64,000 bases of DNA from an uncultured beta proteobacterium (GTDB lineage Bacteria; Pseudomonadota; Gammaproteobacteria; Burkholderiales; Burkholderiaceae_C): positions 1 through 64,000 of the forward strand of contig CAIQOO010000135.1 of assembly GCA_903873485.1 (NCBI GenBank), read 5' to 3'. This document shows, in pieces, positions 1 through 8,296 of the stretch (position 1 is the stretch's first letter; each line of letters starts with the position of its first letter). A program made the position numbers and the translations under genes. The notes below the pieces were generated by a model. That model was not told the origin of the DNA. It worked only from the letters and a program-made list of their open reading frames with translations, and ran no database searches.

Positions 1-122
1 CAAAAAGTCAACATTGTTAATTTATAAAATAATCATTAGTTTTTATATAACGATATGACGCCAAAGAACTAAATATTTAGAATGTATAACTTAATCAGTT
101 AAAGTATCTATATATATCTATA
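1..122. other. A+T-rich left edge, no gene seen
   Basis: Strongly A+T-rich sequence with a short run of alternating ta near 109-121. It lies downstream of the IS630-type transposase, which reads leftwards. I could not identify a terminal inverted repeat here, so the left boundary of the insertion sequence is unresolved. No coding potential is supported. Confidence 0.4.
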
Positions 123-1280
123 TCACGATAAGTCATCTATAGTATTTTTCCACAATTTTTCAATAGGATTAAAATCAGGAGAAAAAGCGGGCAGTCTTTC
201 AATTGTCAAGCGGTCAGCATTCGCTAATATAAATTCCTTGACGCATTTGCTATTGTGATACGGTGCACCATCTTCAACAAGAATAATTTTCCCTACATTA
301 TTAGCTAACAGATGCTTTAAAAAATCAACATAGCTTTCACCATTGAATCGTCCCGATGTTTCTGTATGTTGTAAAATAAGGGATTTATATTTATCGATTA
401 ATTTACTCTCAGCAATGCTGTTCAATGCGTTCAAAAAAAGTTTCTGCGTCGAGTATTTTATATTTTTTAAAGTTTCCAAATTTTTTATAAGTTCTTTAGG
501 TAACTTGTCATTTTTTAACAGACTGATAGATTTTTGTTTTAACACATAAGCTAGCGATTGAAGGTATTGAAAGTTGCCACCTTTTAGTTCAATTGCACCA
601 AATATTTTAAGACCTTTACGAATACCCGTTGTTTTAACAGTAGGTTGCTGCCCTATTGGTGCCCAGGTTCGCGCCAGTGAACCCCACATGGCAAATGATA
701 CTTCATCACCAAATAAAACAATTGAATTTTCTTCCTTCGATTTTTTTATGATTGCAGGTAATCTATTTTCTATCCAATCTTTTCTTTTGATCTCATGTTC
801 ATCCTCATCAAAACGATCGCTAATAAATCGTGCTTTTTGATAGCTTAAACCTAATTTTTTTAATAAACTTGAAACATAATTAACATTGTAACGAACACCA
901 AATTTTAGCCAGATGACTTCGGCAATCATGGCACTATTCCATATTCCACAATGGAACCCACTTTTCTCAGGGCCTGATTTTATTAATTCAACCAACTCGA
1001 TTTTTTGCTCTTTGGAGAGTTTATCTTTTCGTCCACGTCCTTTATAAGGTGGACCTGCTAGTGAATCAATACCATTCCACATAAATTTTTTTAGCCAGTT
1101 TGTAATGGTTTTTGGATCCACATATAATCTGTTTGCAATCTCTTCTTTCGCCACACCTTCATAAAACCATAGCAAACCTTGAGCTAAGCGATATATTTGA
1201 ATGTCACCAATTTTTTTAGCTAGCAATAGATATTCGTGCAATTTAATAACTATTTGCTTTGAAAAACTTAATGTTATCAT
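123..1280 (-). CDS. IS630-family transposase, C-terminus short
   Basis: This is a DDE transposase of 385 aa that would cut and paste its own insertion sequence. The N-terminal third is a helix-turn-helix region (AKEEIANRLYVDPKTITNWL, about residues 44-63) typical of IS630-like elements. The catalytic triad is visible as LFGDEVSF (first Asp), LVEDGAPYH (second Asp) and NPIEKLWK (Glu). The protein ends seven residues after that last motif, whereas relatives usually run on for some tens of residues, so the C-terminus may be truncated or frameshifted. The gene is A+T-rich, unlike the chromosomal core. Its upstream side abuts a broken IS701/IS4-like transposase gene, so two mobile elements are stacked here. 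The family call is firm; activity is doubtful. Confidence 0.85.
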   Translation of the reverse strand: MITLSFSKQIVIKLHEYLLLAKKIGDIQIYRLAQGLLWFYEGVAKEEIANRLYVDPKTITNWLKKFMWNGIDSLAGPPYKGRGRKDKLSKEQKIELVELIKSGPEKSGFHCGIWNSAMIAEVIWLKFGVRYNVNYVSSLLKKLGLSYQKARFISDRFDEDEHEIKRKDWIENRLPAIIKKSKEENSIVLFGDEVSFAMWGSLARTWAPIGQQPTVKTTGIRKGLKIFGAIELKGGNFQYLQSLAYVLKQKSISLLKNDKLPKELIKNLETLKNIKYSTQKLFLNALNSIAESKLIDKYKSLILQHTETSGRFNGESYVDFLKHLLANNVGKIILVEDGAPYHNSKCVKEFILANADRLTIERLPAFSPDFNPIEKLWKNTIDDLS

Positions 1281-1366
1281 TTAAGTGTGCCTTTGGTTTA
1301 TTAATCTTTAGCAAGAAGAATTATATAGCTAATAAAATTTATTTTCTGAGAGTCTATAGCAAGCAC

Positions 1367-2149
1367 ATGGAATTGGTGGGTCACTTTTGGTCGGGCAAGC
1401 ATCACCGTGTGGTCAAGGGCTTGAACCTCATCACTTTGTATTATTGCGACTTGCAAGGCCGTCATTTGCCGATCAATTACCGCATTTACGACAAAGCTGA
1501 GAACAAGACCAAGAACGAGTATTTCCGTGACATGTTGGCCGAGGTGCTGGAGTGGGGGCTTGAGCCGGGCTATGTGACTGCAGACAGTTGGTATTCAGGC
1601 ACAGATAACCTCAAGTTCGTAAAAAATCACGAGCTGGGGTCGATGTTTGCGGTGGAGAGCAACCGTACTGTATCAATAGTAAAGGGCACCTGGGTGCAAG
1701 TGCAAAAGCTCGATATTCCAGATGAAGGGTTGGTGGTGTGGTTACGCGACTTTGGGCAGGTCAAACTGTATCGCACGCGCTTGAAAGACGAGCTGCGGCA
1801 TTACGTTGTCGCCTTCCCAAAAGCCGATGACCATGCGACCTTCACACGTACTGACTTCCAGAGGCTGCACGACCAGCACTGGCAAATTGAGCAATACCAC
1901 CGCACGGTCAAACAGGTGTGCAACATCGAGCGCTTTCAGGTACGCGGCAGGGTTCAAATACGAAACCACATCTTTGCTGCACTGTGTGGTTTCATCAATT
2001 TGCAGGCAATGCAACTCAACAATCTCATCGACAACGCTTATCGATGGAAGTGCGGGTTGTTCACCGAAGTAGTCGCAAAGTTCATTCGCAGCTTTACCCC
2101 TGATAAGGAGCATCTCTTGCCACAATTTTTTCCTGTTGTCAATGCGTAA
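1367..2149 (+). pseudogene. 5'-truncated IS701/IS4-like DDE transposase
   Basis: From about residue MELVGHFWSGKHH onward this reads as the C-terminal two thirds of an IS701/IS4-superfamily transposase. It keeps the second catalytic Asp (VTADSWYSG) and the Glu in HWQIEQYHRTVKQ. The first catalytic Asp, which lies upstream of the SGKHH motif in relatives, is missing. The open frame can be extended back to 1259, but those roughly 36 residues are low-complexity A+T-rich sequence overlapping the start of the IS630-type gene and look like chance read-through. The break between foreign A+T-rich DNA and this G+C-richer remnant is near 1355-1366. It is therefore a decayed element, probably disrupted by the neighbouring IS630-type insertion or by a rearrangement. 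Exact family placement (IS701 versus IS4) is from memory. Confidence 0.75.
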
Positions 2150-2167
2150 GTTCTAGAGGTGGCTAAA

Positions 2168-2218
2168 ATGGCAAAAGAAATCAAACGCATTATTAACCCA
2201 TTAAATTGGTTATCCTAA
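2168..2218 (+). CDS. 16-codon ORF before the LRR gene
   Basis: A tiny reading frame (MAKEIKRIINPLNWLS, stop TAA) is preceded by a good ribosome-binding sequence, gaggtggctaaa, directly before its ATG. It ends 24 bp before the LRR-like gene, whose own upstream sequence (aagtaagaaagaataaa) is a weaker site. It could be a leader peptide that carries ribosomes into the LRR gene, the surviving start of a truncated gene, or chance. I do not recognise it. Confidence 0.3.
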   Translation: MAKEIKRIINPLNWLS

Positions 2219-2242
2219 AAAAAATAAGTAAGAAAGAATAAA

Positions 2243-5002
2243 ATGACAAAATTCATTAAAATTAACATTAAAATTAATAATGAAACAATAGTTGACTTGA
2301 ATGATTTGCGAAAAAAATTTAATCCAGAAATAGTTTATTTGTTGAAAAAAGGAGTACTGCAAAAATGGTTAAATCAACGTGATTTACAAGAGTATGCAGA
2401 TAAAATTAATCAAATTGATATATCCCTAGATGAAAAAATTATTTATAAAAAAATTTCCAGTATATTTAATGTTGAACATATTCCAGTCTTAATGATAGAC
2501 GGAATTACTGTAACAACAATGGATGAATTAACCGATAATTTCACGATTGAGTTAATTGAAAAATTTAAAGATGGTTCACTCAAGGAATTTATTTTTAACA
2601 TTGGTCAGATTGACATTGGTAATAAACTTTCCAATTTAAATGATGATGACAATTTAATATTATTTGAATCACTTTGTCATATATTTGATGTTGAGTTTGA
2701 TAAAAATACTGTAATTCAGCAACTTGGGTTGGAATTTCCATCAGAATCTGTAGTTATTTCTGAAGTGATGCCTCGTGTTCTCGATAGAAAAGCAGCGCAG
2801 GCAATATTATCTTTAGGAAGTCAGGATTTTTTTAACATTGAAGAAGAAATTCTTACTATTGAAGGTGTGCGTAACTTACTTGATATTAAAGTAAAAAATA
2901 TTGATTGGGGATGGATAACATTTAAAAATGTTGATAATATATCAACCGAAATAGCTGAAGAATTTAAAAAATTCCATGTAAAACTTTCTTTTCCGAAAGT
3001 GCGAACAATCCATGCTACTGTGGCGCAGTCATTAACACAAAATTCAAACTTTCTTTCATTGGGAATTGATAAATTATCAAGCGACATTGCTAAATACTTA
3101 TTTACAAACAAGACATCATATATATTTTTAAGCAATATAAAAGAATTTGATGATGATGTCATACCATTTGTTAAAAACTTTAATGGATTTCTCCTTGTAA
3201 ATGGTTGTAATTTATCAAAAAATGCATTTGAGGCGCTTTGGAATAGAGACGGTGAAACACATTTTGAGGCTGTTGAATTTAATGATGAAGTTTTAAGAAC
3301 CATTGAAAATCTTGTGCATGTACGTTATGATTTTGATAAATTTAAGCGACAACAGCAACAACAGTATCAAAAAGGTTATTGGCCAATTTTTGAATTTAAA
3401 TGTTTAAGAATTACTAATCCTTCATTAGCACGATTGCAAGTAAATATATTGCGAGCAAAGTCTCGTGATGATAGTTGGTATTCTGGACTTACTATATTAG
3501 CACTGACAATTGATGAAAAATCTGCCGAAATATTTGCAGGATATGAAGGGTCTTTGAATTTTAAAAATCTTGAGACATTAGATGCTTCATCAGCTATTAA
3601 ACTTGGGTCACATCGATATCAACGTGATTCTTCATCTCAATCTAATATAGCAAAAAGTGATGGCCCATCAATTTCTCTCGATAAACTTCAATATATTCAA
3701 AATGAATTTTTGACAAATATTTCTGGAAAAGTTTCTATTAGTCTTAATGGTTTAGTAAATATTGAAATTGGATTTCTACAAGAGCTTGTTAAAAAAGTTA
3801 CAGAAGGCAATTTGTCTTTCAATGGTCTGACCAAATTATCAGAGGACGCGGCATATATTTTCGGGAATTTATCAGGTGTTGATTTATATTTAAATGGCAT
3901 AAAAGAACTTGATCGCCGGATTGCAAGAGGCTTGGCAAAACATCAAGGTATTTTATCCTTAAAAGGTGTGACTAATGCAAATGATGAGATTCATCAAGAA
4001 CTCCGTAGGCACCAAGGGAGTTTAGACCTGCCACAAGCCACGAGCATTTCTGAAGAGTCAGCAAAAGAAATTGTTGAAAAAAATAAAAATATTCCTGGGT
4101 TATCTTTAGAAATTATTGATATTTCGCCAGCAGTGGCAAGAATTTTTGTTGAACATGCAGGAAGTTTTAATTATATAGGGAGTCTTAGTTTTCCAAAAAT
4201 TAATGCGATAACTTATGAGGTTGCTAAAATATTTGGCGAATTCAAAGGTTCTTTGTATATGATGGCACTACAAAATATAACAAAAGAGATCGCACAACAA
4301 CTTGTTCAAAATGCTTGCCACTTGCACCTTGGCATTACAGAATGTGATGCAGAGACAGCCAGAATGCTTGCAAAATGCAAAGAGAGTTTGTATTTGGAAA
4401 AATTAAAAAATGCTTCAAGTGATGTTATTTGGGAGTTATCAGCCTTCTGCGGTAAACATCTATCCATCGGACTTGAGTCTCTAAATGCGAATGAAGCAAA
4501 AGACCTTTCAAATTTCAAAGGTGATCTTCAGTTAATAAGCTTGACGATGGTTAACGACGAAGCTTTAGCTAATTTTTCACGCCATGTTGGATGGCTCACA
4601 ATTGGCATATCTGAAATTTCAGATGAATTGGCCTCTGCTCTTTCTGTTCACAATGGTGGTTTAGTTCTTCGTAGCTTGCGACATGCTAGTGACAAGGCAC
4701 TTAAGTACCTTACTAAAACAAATGGAAGCTTGTACCTCGGGCTTGAAGTGTTGACTGAAGAAGGAGCAAGAGCTTTAGCTCAACACTCCGGACAATTAGG
4801 TTTAGAAAGTTTACTCCAAATGTCAGATAATATTGCAAAAATTTTTGCAACAAGAAATATATCAGATATTAAAGAGACAGTCAATGAAATGAAAAAATGG
4901 ACACCAGGCTTTAAATTGACAAGTTATGACGTTGGACGTTTCGGTAAATTATCGATCAGTTATGATATGGAGGAAAAAATATTTAAATTCATAAAATTAT
5001 GA
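2243..5002 (+). CDS. Large leucine-rich-repeat-like protein
   Basis: This 919-aa protein has no signal peptide or membrane segment, so it is probably cytoplasmic. The N-terminus holds two copies of a short module of the form D-L-x3-F-x-(P/I)-E-(I/L)-x4-(L/F)-K-x-G-x-L at about residues 19-45 and 88-113. From about residue 180, and very regularly from 500 to 880, it is built of repeats of about 21-24 residues such as LYLNGIKELDRRIARGLAKH, with a beta-like LxLxGL part, then a helix-like (S/D)xxxAxxLAxHxG part. That is the leucine-rich-repeat-like pattern seen in many large bacterial proteins of unknown role. It is strongly A+T-rich, unlike the core genes, which suggests horizontal transfer. A Ycf46-type AAA+ gene follows 31 bp downstream on the same strand, so the two probably act together. 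A recognition or scaffold role is inference. Confidence 0.7.
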   Translation: MTKFIKINIKINNETIVDLNDLRKKFNPEIVYLLKKGVLQKWLNQRDLQEYADKINQIDISLDEKIIYKKISSIFNVEHIPVLMIDGITVTTMDELTDNFTIELIEKFKDGSLKEFIFNIGQIDIGNKLSNLNDDDNLILFESLCHIFDVEFDKNTVIQQLGLEFPSESVVISEVMPRVLDRKAAQAILSLGSQDFFNIEEEILTIEGVRNLLDIKVKNIDWGWITFKNVDNISTEIAEEFKKFHVKLSFPKVRTIHATVAQSLTQNSNFLSLGIDKLSSDIAKYLFTNKTSYIFLSNIKEFDDDVIPFVKNFNGFLLVNGCNLSKNAFEALWNRDGETHFEAVEFNDEVLRTIENLVHVRYDFDKFKRQQQQQYQKGYWPIFEFKCLRITNPSLARLQVNILRAKSRDDSWYSGLTILALTIDEKSAEIFAGYEGSLNFKNLETLDASSAIKLGSHRYQRDSSSQSNIAKSDGPSISLDKLQYIQNEFLTNISGKVSISLNGLVNIEIGFLQELVKKVTEGNLSFNGLTKLSEDAAYIFGNLSGVDLYLNGIKELDRRIARGLAKHQGILSLKGVTNANDEIHQELRRHQGSLDLPQATSISEESAKEIVEKNKNIPGLSLEIIDISPAVARIFVEHAGSFNYIGSLSFPKINAITYEVAKIFGEFKGSLYMMALQNITKEIAQQLVQNACHLHLGITECDAETARMLAKCKESLYLEKLKNASSDVIWELSAFCGKHLSIGLESLNANEAKDLSNFKGDLQLISLTMVNDEALANFSRHVGWLTIGISEISDELASALSVHNGGLVLRSLRHASDKALKYLTKTNGSLYLGLEVLTEEGARALAQHSGQLGLESLLQMSDNIAKIFATRNISDIKETVNEMKKWTPGFKLTSYDVGRFGKLSISYDMEEKIFKFIKL

Positions 5003-5033
5003 TAATCAATACTGCTTTGACATGTGACTGAAT

Positions 5034-6524
5034 ATGTTTAAAAAACTCAAAGAAACTCTCTTAGCCCATTTGCAATCCCACTATCCAATTCTTCATCTTA
5101 TTACACACGATGATGCCGAATCAGATAGATTGATTTTGGAGTTGGATGTTAGTCGAAAAATATTAGAGTGGAACATGGCACGGGGTCTGGTTCGATTTGA
5201 TACCAAGCAACCACTCATGGCATGGTGCGATCTCGCAACTGCACTTGAAAATCTACTTGACCAAGAACTGATGAATCATTTTATTGTGATTCGTGATGCA
5301 CATATGGGCCTAAAAGATCAACCGCTTGCAATTGCACGACTTAAAGCACTTGTCACCAAATTTCTCGAAGATGACAATATGCAGGTCACAATATTTTTGA
5401 TTTCATCTGAGTACTGTGTGCCACGCGAGTTGGAAAAATTTATCACGCTCTTTGAAATCCCTTTGCCTGACGAAGTAGCAATACGAAAAATGATTTGTGA
5501 ATATGCCGAAAATTATGGCGTAGAAGTTGAAGAAGATGCCATTAGCAAACTAGCTCTTGCCTTTCAAGGGTTAAGTCGTTATGAAATAGGTCAATTGATA
5601 AATAGAGGCTACCAGCAAGATGGCATGATTGGTGTCGAGGATATTGATCTTGTTCAGTTTGAAAAAACACAGATTATCAAAAAGAGCGGCATCCTTGAAA
5701 TGCTCACCGTTAAGGAAAAGCTGGAAGATATTGGTGGCCTTGATAAACTCAAACCCTGGTTGATGCAAAAAGCCAAAATCATGAGCGACTGGCCTGCGGC
5801 CCGCTCTTTTGGTGTCGAGCCGCCCAAAGGGGTGATGATTGTCGGAATGCCGGGTTGTGGCAAATCCCTCACCGCCAAAGCGACTGCCGCCCTGTTCAGT
5901 CTGCCCCTACTCAAACTCGATATTGGCTCGCTAATGGGCAAATACGTTGGCGAGAGTGAGGGCAATATGCGCCGGGCCATCAAAGTGGCAGAAGCGGTCA
6001 GCCCTTGCGTGTTGTGGGTGGATGAAGTAGAAAAAGCTTTTGTCGGCATTGGCAGTGGCGGTTCCGGCTCTGAAGTTTCAACCCGTTTATTTGGTTATTT
6101 CCTGACCTGGATGCAGGAAAAAACCAAGCAGGTTTTTGTCATTGCCACCGCCAACGACATCTCTGCCTTGCCCCCCGAGTTATTGCGCAAGGGGCGCTTT
6201 GATGAGATTTTCTATGTTGATTTTCCGACCGAAAAAGAACGGTCTGATATTTTCAAAGTCCATCTTGCCAAGCGCAAAAAACTGTCGTCCAGTATTCAGT
6301 TGGATGGCCTTGCAAAAGCCACTGAGGGTTACTCAGGCGCGGATATTGAGTCGGTGGTCAAGGAGGCAATTGAACAAGCCTTCATTGACAACCGCGCCAA
6401 GCTCGATAACAACCGCTTGCTGGCAATTGTCAAAAATACCCACCCCTTGCGCGAGGTAATGAAGAAGAAAGTGAAAGAGTACGAGGATCGGTTTGCAGAG
6501 ATGAAAATCAAGCCTGCGTCCTGA
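5034..6524 (+). CDS. Ycf46-like AAA+ ATPase
   Basis: This is a 496-aa AAA+ ATPase of the Ycf46 type: an N-terminal domain (about 1-210, beginning with the family-like stretch [20 protein letters not shown]) followed by one AAA+ module. Walker A is GMPGCGKS (about 271-278), Walker B is [12 protein letters not shown], sensor 1 lies in VIATAND, and the arginine-finger region is [11 protein letters not shown]. There is no transmembrane segment or metalloprotease motif, which rules out FtsH. Ycf46 proteins are known from plastids and cyanobacteria; their bacterial role is poorly defined. The ATG at 5034 is the only good start, since an in-frame ATG at 5022 meets a stop at once. Base composition shifts inside the gene: the first ~720 bp are A+T-leaning like the LRR gene, the rest is richer in G+C. 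It is probably co-transcribed with the LRR-like gene. Confidence 0.8.
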   Translation: MFKKLKETLLAHLQSHYPILHLITHDDAESDRLILELDVSRKILEWNMARGLVRFDTKQPLMAWCDLATALENLLDQELMNHFIVIRDAHMGLKDQPLAIARLKALVTKFLEDDNMQVTIFLISSEYCVPRELEKFITLFEIPLPDEVAIRKMICEYAENYGVEVEEDAISKLALAFQGLSRYEIGQLINRGYQQDGMIGVEDIDLVQFEKTQIIKKSGILEMLTVKEKLEDIGGLDKLKPWLMQKAKIMSDWPAARSFGVEPPKGVMIVGMPGCGKSLTAKATAALFSLPLLKLDIGSLMGKYVGESEGNMRRAIKVAEAVSPCVLWVDEVEKAFVGIGSGGSGSEVSTRLFGYFLTWMQEKTKQVFVIATANDISALPPELLRKGRFDEIFYVDFPTEKERSDIFKVHLAKRKKLSSSIQLDGLAKATEGYSGADIESVVKEAIEQAFIDNRAKLDNNRLLAIVKNTHPLREVMKKKVKEYEDRFAEMKIKPAS

Positions 6525-6532
6525 ATAGTTCA

Positions 6533-6591
6533 ATGCCAAATCACCTTGTAGCGCACGTCACTATTGCGTACAAAGCTATAAAGTCTGTAGC
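6533..6591 (+). repeat. Comamonadaceae-type intergenic repeat, copy 1
   Basis: Follows the AAA+ gene by 8 bp. It shows the family pattern: a gccaaatca lead, then tgtagcgc, tattgcg and agctataaa. It marks the end of the A+T-rich foreign block. Confidence 0.6.
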
Positions 6592-6640
6592 ATTAGGCAA
6601 CTTCAAAAGCGCGAACCCCCAGATCGCCCAATTTGAGTTT

Positions 6641-6943
6641 TTACTTCTTCCCGTAAGCTTCATCGTGGTCTCGATGAAGCGACTGAAACCGCATGAACGC
6701 GCCATCACGAACAACAATGGCACGGTACGACTGCGACAGGCGGACGGTGAATTTGCCGGGCACGCTTTTTGGCTCTTCCCATTTCAGTCCGTTATCTCGA
6801 AAAACAGCGTTCCACGTCAAATTTTTCAGTTTTCTGAATGTTTTGATGGCTTTCTTGATCTCTGAAGCGTCCAGGTCAAACAGTTCATCCTGAAAGGCGG
6901 GGTAATTCAGGTCAAGCAATACCTTGGAATCGTTACCCGTCAT
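6641..6943 (-). CDS. RelE/ParE-like toxin of a TA pair
   Basis: A 100-aa basic protein whose C-terminal half (RLSQSYRAIVV, then MRFQSLHRDHDEAYGKK) resembles RelE/ParE/HigB-type toxins that cut mRNA or poison gyrase. Its ATG overlaps the stop of the upstream antitoxin by 4 bp (ATGA at 6940-6943), the translational coupling typical of antitoxin-first TA operons. The TAA stop is at 6641. I see no deletion, so it is likely intact. Which toxic activity it has cannot be told from sequence alone, and the subfamily call is by resemblance only. Confidence 0.65.
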   Translation of the reverse strand: MTGNDSKVLLDLNYPAFQDELFDLDASEIKKAIKTFRKLKNLTWNAVFRDNGLKWEEPKSVPGKFTVRLSQSYRAIVVRDGAFMRFQSLHRDHDEAYGKK

Positions 6944-7200
6944 GCGCCAAGCCCATGCGTGGATTTAATCTGGTCAAGATCGGTTTCCCGCGCCTCGTTG
7001 TCACGCATCCAGTTATCAGCGCGTGCCAGCTTCTCTTTCATATCCGGCTCATGCAGCCAGCGTTCGGCTTCAGGCACAACATCAGCACGCTTGAGCATCA
7101 AATCTCCGCCGGGCAGTTCCTGCAAAATGAAATTCAAACCAGCCATGGCCCGGCCAAGCGAAATCTGGCCGCTTTTACCGACAGTTTTGATAGTTTGCAT
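6940..7200 (-). CDS. Antitoxin partner of the RelE/ParE-like toxin
   Basis: An 86-aa protein beginning TIKTVGKSGQISLGRAMAG, which suggests a small beta-rich AbrB-like or similar DNA-binding N-terminus. The charged helical C-terminus (residues ~45-80, KEKLARADNWMRDNEARETD) would wrap the toxin. A clear ribosome site, aaaggagtgagcg, precedes the ATG at 7200. Its last codon overlaps the toxin start. As in other TA modules it probably represses its own promoter. A decayed copy of its central part lies about 390 bp further right. Antitoxin assignment rests on size, coupling and partner rather than on a recognised family. Confidence 0.6.
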   Translation of the reverse strand: MQTIKTVGKSGQISLGRAMAGLNFILQELPGGDLMLKRADVVPEAERWLHEPDMKEKLARADNWMRDNEARETDLDQIKSTHGLGA

Positions 7201-7310
7201 CGCTCACTCCTTTGTGCATGATGGTTTCATGCTAGCAGAATGTGTTCAGCATTTGGCAAGACAGACAGACAACGCTGCCCAGCCAACGCATTCGCCACAA
7301 TGTTTGAAAA

Positions 7311-7368
7311 ATTTATAACAAATCAGCCTGTAGCCCTCGTAGATATTGCGCTAGCAGCTATCAAAAAT
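7311..7368 (+). repeat. Comamonadaceae-type intergenic repeat, copy 2
   Basis: A well-preserved copy: atttataacaaatcagcctg, then tagccctcg, tattgcgc and agctatcaaaaatga. It is nearly the same as the copies at 7952 and 28647, and separates the intact antitoxin from its decayed duplicate. Confidence 0.8.
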
Positions 7369-7407
7369 GACATATCACCCAAACAAGCCCGCAGGGATGA
7401 CACGCTG

Positions 7408-7525
7408 GACTGCCTGTTTCTGCTTTATATCCGGCGCATTCAGCCAGCGTTCGGCTTCAGGCGCAACATCAGCACGCTTGGGCATCACATCCCCGCCGGG
7501 CAGTTCTTGCAGGATGAAATTTTGC
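7408..7525 (-). pseudogene. Decayed duplicate of the 6940-7200 antitoxin gene
   Basis: About 115 bp closely match the middle of the antitoxin gene at about 7020-7135. Shared blocks include agccagcgttcggcttcagg, caacatcagcacgcttg and gccgggcagttc, in the same orientation. Neither the start nor the end of the gene is present, so it encodes nothing useful. It is either a relic of an older related TA module or a local duplication that later decayed. Confidence 0.65.
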
Positions 7526-7651
7526 CGTCATGCTGCTTGCGGGGGGCTTCGGGACGGTGTAGCCTGGCCGACAAAGTTGGGCACCATCGACTGGCGGTGA
7601 GCTGCTTTCGATGCCTAAAATGAACATTTCAAATGTACAAGACAAAGGCTT

Positions 7652-8020
7652 ATGTCCACCTCAATAGCCCAGTCGCGGCAACAATTGTCCGCCTTGATCG
7701 CCGCCGCGCAGCAGGCGCCACAGGTCATTACCAAACGAAGCACGCCGGTGGCGGTGCTGGTGTCGGCTGACTATTTCAGGCAAAGCCAGGCGGCCATCAA
7801 GCCCGCAGCCGACACCTTTTACAGCCAGCTTATGCAATTGCGCCAAACCTATGCGCCCGATGACGAGGCCGGGCTGACAACGCCCGGTGCCGCCGCCGAT
7901 GCCTGTCAGGCCGCCTGGACTCGTGTCAACCCATTCACCACAGCGTTTAAGAAATTTATACCAAATCAGCCTGTAGCCCTCGTGAGTGTTGCGCTGGCAG
8001 CTATCAAAATAAAAGTGTAG
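7652..8020 (+). CDS. Orphan Phd/YefM-type antitoxin with repeat-derived tail
   Basis: The first ~50 residues (MSTSIAQSRQQLSALIAAAQ, then TKRSTPVAVLVSADYF) match the Phd/YefM antitoxin DNA-binding domain, which binds its own promoter and a PIN or RelE-type toxin. Residues ~50-93 look like an ordinary toxin-binding tail. The last ~22 residues, after NPFTTAF, are encoded by a copy of the common intergenic repeat (7952-8013), so the original C-terminus has been replaced. No toxin gene follows; the next gene is a DUF4926 protein. The module has therefore lost its toxin, perhaps when the repeat arrived. The protein may still act as a repressor or as an antidote to related toxins. Confidence 0.65.
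   Translation: MSTSIAQSRQQLSALIAAAQQAPQVITKRSTPVAVLVSADYFRQSQAAIKPAADTFYSQLMQLRQTYAPDDEAGLTTPGAAADACQAAWTRVNPFTTAFKKFIPNQPVALVSVALAAIKIKV
7952..8013 (+). repeat. Comamonadaceae-type repeat inside the Phd-like ORF end, copy 3
   Basis: Closely matches the copy at 7311: aaatttataccaaatcagcc, then tagccctcg, ttgcgctggc and agctatcaaaat. It encodes the last residues of the Phd/YefM-like frame and runs to just before its stop. Confidence 0.8.
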
Positions 8021-8104
8021 TTATGGTCATTACCGGATGGGTCATTGATATTGGCACCACTGTGCCTCGGCTTGCCACCCTTCGTGTTGCAAAAAAGGTA
8101 AAAA

Positions 8105-8296
8105 ATGTTGAATCAACTTGATGTTGTGAAGGTGCTTGAAAACATCCCAAAGCACGGCATCCACGCCGGGCAAACCGGCACGATTGTTCACATTTATAGG
8201 GTTCCTCGAATTGCCGCTGAAGTTGAGTTTTTGGATGAAGACGGTGAAATGCTTGCCATGATCCCATTGCCCGAAAGCCAGTTGTCCGTTTTATGA
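8105..8296 (+). CDS. DUF4926-domain small protein
   Basis: A 63-aa protein of the DUF4926 type: LDVVKVLENIP, then GQTGTIVHIY, then AEVEFLDEDGEMLAMIPL. The fold is a small beta-barrel-like domain of unknown role, often seen beside TA genes. Its stop overlaps the start of the next gene (ATGA at 8293-8296), so it is translationally coupled to the AbiEii-type cassette downstream. Upstream, aaaaaggtaaaa serves as the ribosome site. It may be an accessory or second antitoxin component; that is inference from position. Confidence 0.7.
   Translation: MLNQLDVVKVLENIPKHGIHAGQTGTIVHIYRVPRIAAEVEFLDEDGEMLAMIPLPESQLSVL

Larger units (their letters stand above)
7201..7651. other. Gene-free 451-bp stretch with repeat and antitoxin remnant
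   Basis: The 7201-7240 part is the leader and ribosome site of the leftward antitoxin gene. After it come a common intergenic repeat (7311-7368) and a decayed copy of the antitoxin gene (about 7408-7525). The sequence just before 7652 is the leader of the Phd-like gene. No intact gene is supported. Confidence 0.6.

Noticed and set aside
1259-1366. Extension of the IS701/IS4-like frame upstream to 1259
   Set aside because: The extra residues overlap the IS630-type gene, are A+T-rich low-complexity sequence and do not resemble the family.
5034-6524. FtsH protease
   Set aside because: There is no membrane segment and no HEXXH metalloprotease domain; the N-terminal domain is of the Ycf46 kind.
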